From: Pedobacter aquae
GTDB taxonomy: Bacteria; Bacteroidota; Bacteroidia; Sphingobacteriales; Sphingobacteriaceae
DNA: 64,000 nt
Assembly: GCF_008195825.1 (NCBI RefSeq)
Contig: NZ_CP043329.1
Span: 1,240,001-1,304,000 of the forward strand
Direction of reading: 5' to 3'
The notes below the pieces were generated by a model. It had not been told where the DNA came from. It worked only from the letters and a program-made list of their open reading frames with translations, and ran no database searches. Each line of letters begins with the position of its first letter. Within the stretch, counting starts at the first letter, position 1. Below, in pieces: positions 8,595 to 16,541 of this stretch. Made by a program: the position numbers and the translations under genes.

Positions 8595-9891
8595 TCTCTG
8601 CAATCTCCTCTATATCAATAATATATTTATTTTGAATCAAGAAATCAAAAAGTGGTTTTGCTTCTGGTGAAACTTCCACGTTTTTGGTAGTAACAATGGT
8701 TTTGTTTTTTATATCCCGGTAAGGGTAAGTGAGTAATTTTACATTTCTGCTAAATAAATCACTTATGTAAACTAGCAATTCGTTAGTGTAATTTTCTCCG
8801 TAATATTCTGATTGAAAGATATGTTGTAAATTAGAAATATTGGTTGTTATCCCTACACTTTTAGGTTTTGCGAGTCCTAAATATTTAGCCAATTTATTAT
8901 GTCTGTTGAAATTAGATACAATTACATAATGCCCTTTTTCAGAAATTTCTCTAGCTCTTTTTGCTACACGTTTTAATAAATCCTCATCACTTTTATCGGC
9001 CTTTTCCATCATGTTATTCAAGGTGAGCTCGGCAAGTGTAACCAATTCGGTTTCAGTAATAGCTAATGTAGTTTTGTATTGAGCTACAGCTTGGTGAAAT
9101 AAATCAAAATCTGGTAATACTTTTTGGTTAAAACGAGTTCTTAAAATCATGATGTGCTTTTTATACATCAAATCTTTAGCTTGTTTTGCTTTAGCATGAT
9201 GATCAAAAATAGCAGCTCCTGAAAATCCTTTTTGTATGAGATATAAATTTACCAGAATATCATCTAAAAATTCAAATACAGGTCCTTTTAAGCTAATTAA
9301 ATCTATTTCTACCGAACCTTGTGATAAATTATCAGCTAAAGACTCAATCATAGCTTTAGGGTCATGATGTAGGTGAAAAGCAGCATAAACTAAATTAACA
9401 CCTAAAATACCCAATACATTTTGTTGTAAACTAGCATCGCTATCTAGTAATCTTACGTGGAAAATTATTTCATGTGGCGGCCCATAAGGCTCTAGCTGAA
9501 ATTTAATACCTAACCAACCATGTGGGTCGTTAGTTTTACTATAGTTTAGCGTTGTTACGGTATCAGCGAAAGCGAAAAAAGTTTTGGTTTGATATTTATC
9601 TCCAAATAACCTGTCTTCCAAGAGCTTAAATTCATAATCAAGCATTTTTATTAATCTTGATTTTGATACGTAGCGTCCAGACTCTTCATGACCATAAATT
9701 TCATTACTGAAAGTCATATCGTAAGCAGACATGGTTTTGGCAATGGTACCAGAGGCAGCGCCAGCAGTAAAGAAGTTTCTGGCTACTTCTTGTCCGGCTC
9801 CAATTTCAGCAAAAGTACCGTAAATATCTGCATTAAGATTAATTGTTAAGGCTTTTCGGCGGGTATCTAGAATTTCTAAACTCATGCTCAA
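8587..9891 (-). CDS. Conserved protein of unknown function
   Basis: 434 residues from ATG 9891. No signal peptide or membrane helix is visible, so it is probably cytoplasmic. The segments YGTFAEIGAGQEVARNFF, TIAKTMSAYDMTFSNEIYG, RYVSKSRLIKMLDYEF and FHLHHDPKAMIESLAD look highly constrained, as in a family I recall as widespread in bacteria and variously misnamed in databases. I cannot assign a reaction. The glycine-rich N-terminal part and the HLHHDP motif could bind a nucleotide or metal, but that is speculation. It is separated from hsp20 by a terminator and is probably a single-gene unit. Confidence 0.8.
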   Translation of the reverse strand: MSMSLEILDTRRKALTINLNADIYGTFAEIGAGQEVARNFFTAGAASGTIAKTMSAYDMTFSNEIYGHEESGRYVSKSRLIKMLDYEFKLLEDRLFGDKYQTKTFFAFADTVTTLNYSKTNDPHGWLGIKFQLEPYGPPHEIIFHVRLLDSDASLQQNVLGILGVNLVYAAFHLHHDPKAMIESLADNLSQGSVEIDLISLKGPVFEFLDDILVNLYLIQKGFSGAAIFDHHAKAKQAKDLMYKKHIMILRTRFNQKVLPDFDLFHQAVAQYKTTLAITETELVTLAELTLNNMMEKADKSDEDLLKRVAKRAREISEKGHYVIVSNFNRHNKLAKYLGLAKPKSVGITTNISNLQHIFQSEYYGENYTNELLVYISDLFSRNVKLLTYPYRDIKNKTIVTTKNVEVSPEAKPLFDFLIQNKYIIDIEEIAEII

Positions 9892-9919
9892 ATTTAATAA
9901 ATAATGTTGGTTTTGAAGT

Positions 9920-9957
9920 AAAAAAGCAATCCCGTTTCTGCTAACAAAAACGGGATG
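9920..9957 (-). terminator. Rho-independent terminator of hsp20
   Basis: On the minus strand a 9-bp stem (ATCCCGTTT/AAACGGGAT) with a 10-base loop is followed, a few bases on, by a run of six T. It lies just after the hsp20 stop codon. Confidence 0.8.
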
Positions 9958-9988
9958 CCAATCAAAAAACTAAACCTAAAAATTATGA

Positions 9989-10429
9989 TTAACTTATTGC
10001 TATTTCCCTTGATTGGATTTTAGCTTCTTCTTTTTTGCCAACAGTTACATACAACACACCATCTTCATATTTTGCATCTATTTTAGCAAAATCTACAGTT
10101 TCTGGTAAGGTAAAAGATCTAGCGAAAGCGTTATAACTAAACTCTTTTCTAGTAACTTTTCTATGGTTGCTTTCTGTCTCGGTGGCTTTTTCTGCTGAAA
10201 TTTTTAACACATTTTTCTCTAGTTGTAGTTTAAAATTATCCTTTTTTAAACCTGGCGCAGCAACTTCTATGTGATAAGCATCTTCGGCTTCAAAAATATT
10301 AACCGCCGGTACTTTATTCAAAGTGCTATCATTATAATAGCTGTCTTTAAAAAAGCTATCAAATAAATCATTAAATGGCGAATAATTTTTTACACCGTTT
10401 TTCTCGTTATTAAATTTTACTAAAGTCAT
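9989..10429 (-). CDS. Hsp20/alpha-crystallin small heat-shock protein
   Basis: 146 residues. The alpha-crystallin domain spans roughly residues 40-140: PAVNIFEAEDAYHIEVAAPGL at its start, ISAEKATE and FARSFTLPETVD in the middle, and the GVLYVTVGKKE strand. A short C-terminal tail carries the IAIS motif, an IxI-like oligomerisation element. It is an ATP-independent holdase for unfolding proteins. Translation starts from an unusually strong Shine-Dalgarno (AGGAGG eight bases upstream of ATG). A terminator follows, so it is probably monocistronic. Confidence 0.95.
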   Translation of the reverse strand: MTLVKFNNEKNGVKNYSPFNDLFDSFFKDSYYNDSTLNKVPAVNIFEAEDAYHIEVAAPGLKKDNFKLQLEKNVLKISAEKATETESNHRKVTRKEFSYNAFARSFTLPETVDFAKIDAKYEDGVLYVTVGKKEEAKIQSREIAIS

Positions 10430-10437
10430 TTTTATAT

Positions 10438-10443
10438 CCTCCT
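10438..10443 (-). promoter_or_regulatory. Strong Shine-Dalgarno of hsp20 (AGGAGG)
   Basis: On the minus strand AGGAGG lies eight bases before the hsp20 ATG. Perfect Shine-Dalgarno sequences are uncommon among the other genes in this window, so it stands out and suggests high-level translation. Confidence 0.7.
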
Positions 10444-10489
10444 TATAAATTATTTTAAATTTGTTTACGTTAAAGGATGAATCAACTCT

Positions 10490-10504
10490 AATACCAATGG
10501 TATT
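10490..10504. repeat. Inverted repeat AATACC-AAT-GGTATT upstream of hsp20
   Basis: A 6-bp inverted repeat with a 3-base centre lies 61-75 bases upstream of the hsp20 start, in the 129-142-base space between hsp20 and the divergent thioesterase gene. On the minus strand it contains TACCATTG, one mismatch from the -7 consensus. It may be an operator or part of the promoter; chance is possible given its short arms. Confidence 0.35.
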
Positions 10505-10570
10505 TTTGTTAGAAAATAATGACTTTTTGTCGTTAATTTATTTATTTTACTGACTTTATTGCAGTTTACT

Positions 10571-11008
10571 ATGAAATTAGAAGAAAATATTTCCGCTTTT
10601 ACCTATAAAACTCCTATCTCTATTAGGTTTGCAGATATGGATATGTTTGGTCATGCAAATAATGCCGTTTACCTTACTTATTTTGAGCAAGCCCGATCTG
10701 CTTATTGGAAAGATATTATTGAGTGGGATTGGAAAGCAACAGGAATAATATTGGTAAAATCTGAAGTAGAATACTTAAAACCAATAATTTTAGAAGATAA
10801 AATAACAGCTTGTGTTAAAACCACTAGAGTTGGTAATAGTAGTTTTGATATTGCTTATTTGCTATACGCCGAAGAAGGAGAGCATTTTATTTTGAAAACC
10901 ATAGGCAAAACCACACAAGTAGCTATTGATTATAAATCAGGAAAACCTGTAGCTATTCCGCAAGCAGAAAAAGCTAAAATGATTGCTTATGATAATCCAG
11001 AAATGTAA
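10571..11008 (+). CDS. Acyl-CoA thioesterase, 4HBT hotdog fold (first of pair)
   Basis: 145 residues from ATG 10571 (the TTG at 10559 is a less likely start). RFADMDMFGHANNAVYLTYF is the 4-hydroxybenzoyl-CoA thioesterase-type active-site segment with the catalytic Asp and His-Asn-Asn. The rest fits a single hotdog domain. It would hydrolyse an acyl-CoA in the cytoplasm; chain specificity cannot be judged. It overlaps by one base with a second, dissimilar hotdog gene, so the two may form a hetero-oligomer or act in sequence. Confidence 0.88.
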   Translation: MKLEENISAFTYKTPISIRFADMDMFGHANNAVYLTYFEQARSAYWKDIIEWDWKATGIILVKSEVEYLKPIILEDKITACVKTTRVGNSSFDIAYLLYAEEGEHFILKTIGKTTQVAIDYKSGKPVAIPQAEKAKMIAYDNPEM

Positions 11009-11391
11009 TGTTTAAAGAAAACTTTGAGGTTAGAGATTATGAATGCGATTTACAAGGAATTGTAAATAATGCTGTTTACCAGAATTACTTAGAACATACT
11101 CGACATCAATTTTTAAAGCATAAAGGTTTAGATTTTGCTAAACTACACCAAGAAAATATAGACCCTGTAGTTTACCGTATAGAAATTGACTATAAAAAGC
11201 CTTTAAAAAGTGGTGATAAGTTTCATGTATGCCTGCAAATAGAACAAGAAGGAAACCTAAAATTCATCTTTAAGCAGCAAATTTTTAGAGGAGAAGAATT
11301 AATAACAAAAGCTAAAGTAATTATTGTTTTTACTTCTTTAGGAAAACCTATTTTACCACCTAAAGAAATTATAGAAACGATTTTAAGTTAG
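11008..11391 (+). CDS. Acyl-CoA thioesterase, 4HBT hotdog fold (second of pair)
   Basis: 127 residues. VRDYECDLQGIVNNAVYQNYLEHTR is the family active-site block (shown here in part) and resembles YbgC/FadM-type thioesterases. One hotdog domain, no signal peptide. It starts in the stop codon of the preceding thioesterase gene (TAATG), implying coupled translation. Substrate unknown. The C-terminus ends close to the convergent oxidase gene with 19 bases between stops. Confidence 0.88.
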   Translation: MFKENFEVRDYECDLQGIVNNAVYQNYLEHTRHQFLKHKGLDFAKLHQENIDPVVYRIEIDYKKPLKSGDKFHVCLQIEQEGNLKFIFKQQIFRGEELITKAKVIIVFTSLGKPILPPKEIIETILS

Positions 11392-11410
11392 TAAATATGA
11401 GCTTTGGTGT

Positions 11411-12805
11411 TTAAAATATCTTACCCGGATTTAAAATTCCTTTAACATCAAATACATTCTTTATAGCTCGCATAAGGTTTAAATGTGTTTCTGTGTATTT
11501 GATATGCATATACTCTTTTTGTACTAAGCCAATGCCATGTTCGCCAGATATAGTGCCGCCTAAAGAAACGGTAAGTTCAAAAATTTCTTTAATACCGTCT
11601 TTAAGTTTCATATTCCAATCAACATCACTCATGTTTCCTTTAATGATGTTGACATGTAAATTACCATCGCCAGCATGGCCATAACAAATAGCCTCAAACC
11701 CGTATTTCTCACCTAAAACTTTAATACCTTTAATGAGTTTTGGTAACGATGCCCTTGGCACTACAGTATCTTCTTCTTTGTAAATAGAATTTGATTTTAC
11801 CGAGTGCGGCATTAAACGCCTCACTTTCCAAAGTTCTTCTTTTTGGGTTGATGACTCGGCCAAAAGCACATCTAAACAATGATATTGTTCTAAAACAGTA
11901 TTTATAGTTTCGCAATCTTGATACAAAACATCTAAATAATTACCATCAAGCTCTATCAGCAAATAAGCTTTGGCATCATCCAAAATATTAAAATTCAGTT
12001 GAGCATAATTCACCACCCACTCTACCCCTTTTCGCTCCATAAATTCTAGAGCAGAAGGTGTAATTCCTGATTTAAAGATTGCAGAAACTGCAGCACAAGC
12101 TTCTTCTTCTGATGTAAAAGCAGCCATCATTAAAAGCTGATGAATAGGCTTAGCTATCAACTTCACAACAGCTTTAGTTATAATACCTAAAGTACCTTCT
12201 GAACCTATAAACAGCTGCGTTAAATTATATCCTGATGCATATTTTAAAGTATTGGCACCTGTCCAAATGATATCGCCATTAGGTAATACCACTTCTAGAT
12301 TGAGTACAAAATCTCTTAAAGTACCATATTTAACCACTCGTGGTCCGCCAGAACCATGGGCAATATTACCACCAATAAAACAAGAACCTTTACTTGATGG
12401 GTCTATTGGATAATACAAGCCTTTTTCAGTTGCTGCATCCATCAATACTTGTGTAATAACGCCTGTTTCTACAGTGGCTTGTAAATTTTGTTCATCTATC
12501 TGGATAATTTTATTGAAGCGTTCTAAACTTAAAGATACACCACCAAAAACAGGCAAAGATCCGCCACTTAAACCTGTTCCGCCACCACGCGGAGTAACGG
12601 CTATTAAATGTTCATGGCAGTATTTTAAAACATCAGAAATTTGCGATGTATGGTTGGGTTTTAAAACTACCTCGGGTTTAAAACTTAAATCCTCGGTCTC
12701 GTCTTTACTGTATTTTAAAAGCGAATCATCATCAATAAAAACAGCATCTTCTCCACATATTTGTTTAAAGAAAGCTATATCCTGATGATTTATGGACTTA
12801 AACAT
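11411..12805 (-). CDS. FAD-linked oxidase, GlcD/D-lactate dehydrogenase type
   Basis: 464 residues. The FAD-binding PCMH domain has the PP-loop TPRGGGTGLSGGSLP (about 71-84) and SKGSCFIGGNIAHGSGG. The C-terminal domain has the YGHAGDGNLHVNI and GTISGEHGIGLVQKEY motifs typical of glycolate oxidase subunit GlcD and D-lactate or D-2-hydroxyglutarate dehydrogenases. It oxidises a D-2-hydroxy acid. The absence of GlcE/GlcF partners nearby favours a stand-alone D-lactate or 2-hydroxyacid dehydrogenase. It overlaps folB by 8 bases. Confidence 0.92.
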   Translation of the reverse strand: MFKSINHQDIAFFKQICGEDAVFIDDDSLLKYSKDETEDLSFKPEVVLKPNHTSQISDVLKYCHEHLIAVTPRGGGTGLSGGSLPVFGGVSLSLERFNKIIQIDEQNLQATVETGVITQVLMDAATEKGLYYPIDPSSKGSCFIGGNIAHGSGGPRVVKYGTLRDFVLNLEVVLPNGDIIWTGANTLKYASGYNLTQLFIGSEGTLGIITKAVVKLIAKPIHQLLMMAAFTSEEEACAAVSAIFKSGITPSALEFMERKGVEWVVNYAQLNFNILDDAKAYLLIELDGNYLDVLYQDCETINTVLEQYHCLDVLLAESSTQKEELWKVRRLMPHSVKSNSIYKEEDTVVPRASLPKLIKGIKVLGEKYGFEAICYGHAGDGNLHVNIIKGNMSDVDWNMKLKDGIKEIFELTVSLGGTISGEHGIGLVQKEYMHIKYTETHLNLMRAIKNVFDVKGILNPGKIF

Positions 12806-13175
12806 GCTCTGCTTGATAAGTTAGTTCTACTAACGAATTTTTAATCTCGGCCTGTATAGGTGGATTTAGTTTTTTTATTTGGATGTTGATATACGCTAAA
12901 AACGGATAAGCAGCCAAAATATCATCTAAAATACCATGTGCAACATGCTCTAATAATTTGGCTTCTTTAGAAAAATGATTTTTAGCAATATCATAAAGTT
13001 TGCTATAATCAACAGTATGGTCTAAGTTATCTGTATCCTGCTGATGATGAAGTGTATAGCTAACATAGGCAGAAAATAAAAAGTTATTCTTTAAGATTCT
13101 TTCTTCCTCAAAAAAACCTATCGGAGCATTAAATTTCACCTCTTCTAAGGCAATTTTTCTTTTGATAACAGACAT
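12798..13175 (-). CDS. folB: Dihydroneopterin aldolase
   Basis: 125 residues. It cleaves 7,8-dihydroneopterin to 6-hydroxymethyl-dihydropterin and glycolaldehyde in folate synthesis. The IALEEVKFNAPIGFFEEE start, DHTVDYSKLY and the AKLLEHVAHGILDDIL block with the pterin-binding Glu match FolB/FolX. Length is normal. The 8-base overlap with the oxidase gene suggests co-transcription without an obvious metabolic link. Confidence 0.93.
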   Translation of the reverse strand: MSVIKRKIALEEVKFNAPIGFFEEERILKNNFLFSAYVSYTLHHQQDTDNLDHTVDYSKLYDIAKNHFSKEAKLLEHVAHGILDDILAAYPFLAYINIQIKKLNPPIQAEIKNSLVELTYQAEHV

Positions 13176-13258
13176 TTTATAAATATGAATGAAAAACTAA
13201 TGATATCAAAGGGAACAAATAAAATATTGTTTTGTTAAATTTAACAAAAGCCAATGCC

Positions 13259-14452
13259 ATGAACCAAAAATCTTCAAAAACCGATTTATACCAACATCCA
13301 GATTATTACCTAATGGATGAATTGCTTAGCGATGAGCATAAACTCATTAGAAGTACTGTTAGAGATTGGGTAAAAAAAGAAGTCAGCCCAATTATTGAAG
13401 ACTATGCCCAAAATGCACAATTTCCTAAACATTTAATCAGCGGTTTGGCAAATTTGGGTGTGTTTGGCCCAACCATTCCACAAGATTATGGCGGTGCTGG
13501 TTTAGATTATATCGCCTATGGTATCATGATGCAGGAAATAGAACGTGGCGATTCTGGTTTGCGCTCAACCGCTTCTGTACAGGGTTCTTTAGTGATGTAC
13601 CCCATATTCGCCTTTGGTTCTGAAGAGCAAAAGCAAAAATACTTACCTAAATTGGCGTCTGGAGAAATGATGGGATGCTTTGGTTTAACCGAACCTAATC
13701 ATGGTTCTGACCCTGGCGGAATGGAAACCCGTATTCAAGATATGGGAGATTATTTTCTTCTTAATGGTGCTAAAATGTGGATTTCTAATGCTCCTTTTGC
13801 TAATTTGGGTGTTGTTTGGGCTAAAGACGATACACAAACCATTAGAGGTGTAATTGTAGAACGTGGTATGGAAGGATTTACAACACCAGAAACACACGGA
13901 AAATGGTCTTTAAGAGCCTCAGCCACAGGTGAACTTATTTTTCAGGATGTTAAAATTCCGAAAGAAAACATATTACCTAACATACAAGGCTTAAAAGGAC
14001 CTTTAAGTTGTTTAAACCAAGCGAGATTTGGTATAGCTTGGGGCGCTTTAGGTGCTGCTATGGATTGTTATGATACTGCTCTTAGATACGCGAAAGAAAG
14101 AAAGCAATTTGGCAAGCCCATAGCTGGCTTTCAGTTACAACAAAAGAAGTTAGCCGAAATGATTACAGAAATAACCAAGGCTCAACTACTAGTTTGGCGT
14201 TTAGGAGTTTTGAAAAATGATAACAGGGCTACTCCTGCTCAAATCTCTATGGCTAAAAGAAATTCTGTAGAAACTGCTTTAAACATAGCCAGAGAAGCTC
14301 GGCAAATGCTAGGTGGCATGGGAATTACCGGCGATTTCTCTATCATGCGCCACATGATGAATTTAGAAAGTGTAATTACTTATGAAGGCACTCATGACAT
14401 ACATTTATTAATTACAGGTTTGGATGTAACGGGTGAGAATGCTTTTACGTAA
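13259..14452 (+). CDS. Acyl-CoA dehydrogenase, glutaryl-CoA dehydrogenase type
   Basis: About 397 residues from ATG 13259; an upstream TTG at 13232 adds nine residues of poor quality. The flavin-binding signature CFGLTEPNHGSDPGGMET, the middle FANLGVVWAK strand, RKQFGKPIAGFQLQQKKLA and ARQMLGGMGITGDF are present. The C-terminal TYEGTHDIHLLITG places the catalytic Glu in the EGTHDIH context of glutaryl-CoA dehydrogenases, which oxidise and decarboxylate glutaryl-CoA to crotonyl-CoA in lysine and tryptophan breakdown. Another short-chain substrate remains possible. No electron-transfer flavoprotein gene is adjacent. Confidence 0.92.
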   Translation: MNQKSSKTDLYQHPDYYLMDELLSDEHKLIRSTVRDWVKKEVSPIIEDYAQNAQFPKHLISGLANLGVFGPTIPQDYGGAGLDYIAYGIMMQEIERGDSGLRSTASVQGSLVMYPIFAFGSEEQKQKYLPKLASGEMMGCFGLTEPNHGSDPGGMETRIQDMGDYFLLNGAKMWISNAPFANLGVVWAKDDTQTIRGVIVERGMEGFTTPETHGKWSLRASATGELIFQDVKIPKENILPNIQGLKGPLSCLNQARFGIAWGALGAAMDCYDTALRYAKERKQFGKPIAGFQLQQKKLAEMITEITKAQLLVWRLGVLKNDNRATPAQISMAKRNSVETALNIAREARQMLGGMGITGDFSIMRHMMNLESVITYEGTHDIHLLITGLDVTGENAFT

Positions 14453-14512
14453 TCTTGATGGTATAGTGTTTGTGTATTATAGTTAAATATTTTTAACAAA
14501 AACATTACTACT

Positions 14513-14725
14513 ATGAACAGATCATTAGGAATTATTTTAACCATAATCGGTATTGTTATGCTGGTTTGGGGTGGCTTTTCTTATACCAAACAAGAAAAAA
14601 TTATAGATGCTGGTCCTATACAAGTTTCGGCAGATAAAAAGGAAACCGTTAACTGGCCACCTTATGTTGGCGCAGCCGTTTTAGTTGCAGGCATCATTTT
14701 GCTAGTTTCTAAAAGAAAAACTTAA
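14513..14725 (+). CDS. Small two-helix membrane protein
   Basis: 70 residues: an N-terminal hydrophobic helix (LGIILTIIGIVMLVWGGFSY), a short charged linker with DKKETVNWPP, a second helix (YVGAAVLVAGIILLVS) and a basic KRKT tail. It resembles small DUF3185-like inner-membrane proteins, but the match is from general appearance only. It stands between the acyl-CoA dehydrogenase and an SRPBCC gene with gaps of 60 and 110 bases. Function unknown. Confidence 0.72.
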   Translation: MNRSLGIILTIIGIVMLVWGGFSYTKQEKIIDAGPIQVSADKKETVNWPPYVGAAVLVAGIILLVSKRKT

Positions 14726-14804
14726 ATATTGCTCTGAAGTCTTAGAAAGTATTTCTAAATATTTAAATCATCAACATCATTTTAAAATCTTAATACTTTT
14801 AGAC

Positions 14805-14812
14805 TAAATTTG
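14805..14812 (+). promoter_or_regulatory. Bacteroidetes -7 promoter element (TAAATTTG)
   Basis: Exact TAnnTTTG match 23 bases before the ATG of the SRPBCC gene; a clear -33 element is not visible. Confidence 0.5.
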
Positions 14813-14835
14813 AGCTTTTATTTAGAACTCAAATC

Positions 14836-15216
14836 ATGAAAGATTATAAAAAATATTACCTTATTCCGGCAACTCAAGAAGAAGTTTATTTAGCCTTAAC
14901 AAATCCTTTAAGTATTAAACTTTGGACTGGTGCTGAAGCTGAAATGAGTAACCTAGCGGGGTCAGAGTTTTCTTTGTTTAATGGTGATATTGTAGGAAAA
15001 AATCTAGAGTTTATTGAAAATCAAAAAATTGTACAAGAATGGTATTTTGACGGACAAGAGGGAAAATCTATCGTAACCATTAAACTACATGAGCATAAAA
15101 AAGGTACTTCAGTAGAATTATTACATACCAATATCCCAACAGAAAGCTATGAAGAATTTGTTGATGGCTGGGATAGCTCTTATTTTGGAGAATTATTAGA
15201 ATTTTTTGAAGAGTAA
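14836..15216 (+). CDS. SRPBCC/AHSA1-family protein
   Basis: 126 residues. The YYLIPATQEEVYLALTNP start, the KLWTGAEAEMSN segment and the C-terminal FVDGWDSSYFGELLEFFEE match the START-like/AHSA1 group (Aha1 C-terminal-like ligand-binding fold). Bacterial members are mostly uncharacterised; a small hydrophobic ligand is likely in the family. It has its own promoter and a downstream terminator, so it is probably monocistronic. Confidence 0.83.
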   Translation: MKDYKKYYLIPATQEEVYLALTNPLSIKLWTGAEAEMSNLAGSEFSLFNGDIVGKNLEFIENQKIVQEWYFDGQEGKSIVTIKLHEHKKGTSVELLHTNIPTESYEEFVDGWDSSYFGELLEFFEE

Positions 15217-15256
15217 TTCTTTAGGTAATTTTCTCTATTCTACAATAGTTTCTAAT

Positions 15257-15308
15257 AAAAAAAGCTCTTCATTAAAAGATATTTAATCTAATAAATGAAG
15301 AGCTTTTT
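15257..15308. terminator. Bidirectional hairpin terminator between the SRPBCC gene and lysA
   Basis: A 13- to 14-bp stem (AAAAAGCTCTTCAT paired with ATGAAGAGCTTTTT) with a loop of about 22 bases has T runs at both ends, so it can serve both convergent genes. Confidence 0.8.
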
Positions 15309-15337
15309 AATTTATGGCTTTAATCTGCTACAAATTG

Positions 15338-16519
15338 TTATAATTCGTTATAAACGTGTCTGATATCTGGCCTCAAATTATAAGCAGAAGCCATAACCTC
15401 GCCATAAGCGCCTGCCGTTCTCAATGCTATTAAGTCTCCTCTTTTTGTTTCTGGTAAAGCAACTTCTTTTCCAAAACAATCAGATGATTCGCAAATTGGC
15501 CCAACAACATCGTAATTAATTATTTTTGATTCTTGATTTTTGATTTCAGAATTATCTAATTGTCGGGAAATGTTTTCTATTTTATGATATGCCTGATACA
15601 AAGCTGGACGCATTAATTCTGTCATACCAGCATCTACAATCGCAAAATTCTTTTTAATACCATGCTTTACATATAAAACACTAGTAATTAAGCTACTACA
15701 TTGGGCAACTAAAGCCCTACCTAATTCAAAATGTACTTCTTGATAAGGTTTTATCTCTAAAAAATCTTTAAAAATCTGGAAGTAGCTATTAAAGTCTGCT
15801 ATATTATTTTCATCAGGGTGATGATAATCTACACCCAAACCACCGCCAACATTTAAAACTTTTACAGGCATACCACGCTCTTCAAACCAAGACTGAACTT
15901 CATTAACCTTAACACAAAGGCTTTTGAAAACATTCATATCTGTAATTTGAGAACCCACATGGAAATGTATACCTAAAAATTCTAAATGGCTACATTTTTT
16001 TAATGTTTCCGAAACATCAGCAAGTTCCCAGGCATTAATACCAAATTTATTTTCATCTAAACCAGTAGTAATATAATGGTGGGTATGCGCATCTACATTA
16101 GGGTTTACACGAATAGCAACCGAGGCTTTTTTACCTTTCTTAGCAGCTAATTCATTTATAACCTCTAATTCTTGAATAGATTCTACATTAAAACAAAAGA
16201 TATTTTTGTCTAAAGCATCGTTAATTTCTCTGTCTGATTTTCCTACACCCGCAAATACAACCTGCTTAGCATCAAAACCTATTTCTAAAGCTTTTTTAAC
16301 TTCGCCACCAGAAACGCAATCAGCACCAAAGCCAAAATCTTTAATCACCTGTAAAACACGGTTATTAAAATTGGCTTTTAAAGCAAAATGTACATGAAAA
16401 TGGTGCGGTAAAGAAGCCTCTTTACAAGCCGTTAAAGTGTTTTTCAACAACTTTAAATCGTAATAGTAAAAAGGAGTCTCTTTATCTTTAAATGAATCTA
16501 CTATTTGGGCATTAAACAT
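15338..16519 (-). CDS. lysA: Diaminopimelate decarboxylase
   Basis: About 393 residues from ATG 16519 (MFNAQIVDSF), with ATG 16531 and TTG 16549 as longer alternatives. It converts meso-diaminopimelate to lysine using PLP. TPFYYYDLKLL precedes the alanine-racemase-fold barrel; the PLP lysine is in HFALKANFN; LGIHFHVGSQI, VGGGLGVDYH and the C-terminal GPICESSDCFG and GAYGEVMASAYN blocks are standard. A low-complexity stretch (DNSEIKNQESKIINYD) sits between barrel and C-terminal domain and looks like an inserted repeat. It follows lysC by about 22 bases. Confidence 0.95.
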   Translation of the reverse strand: MFNAQIVDSFKDKETPFYYYDLKLLKNTLTACKEASLPHHFHVHFALKANFNNRVLQVIKDFGFGADCVSGGEVKKALEIGFDAKQVVFAGVGKSDREINDALDKNIFCFNVESIQELEVINELAAKKGKKASVAIRVNPNVDAHTHHYITTGLDENKFGINAWELADVSETLKKCSHLEFLGIHFHVGSQITDMNVFKSLCVKVNEVQSWFEERGMPVKVLNVGGGLGVDYHHPDENNIADFNSYFQIFKDFLEIKPYQEVHFELGRALVAQCSSLITSVLYVKHGIKKNFAIVDAGMTELMRPALYQAYHKIENISRQLDNSEIKNQESKIINYDVVGPICESSDCFGKEVALPETKRGDLIALRTAGAYGEVMASAYNLRPDIRHVYNEL

Positions 16520-16541
16520 TTGCCTTACCATCTGCACTAAA

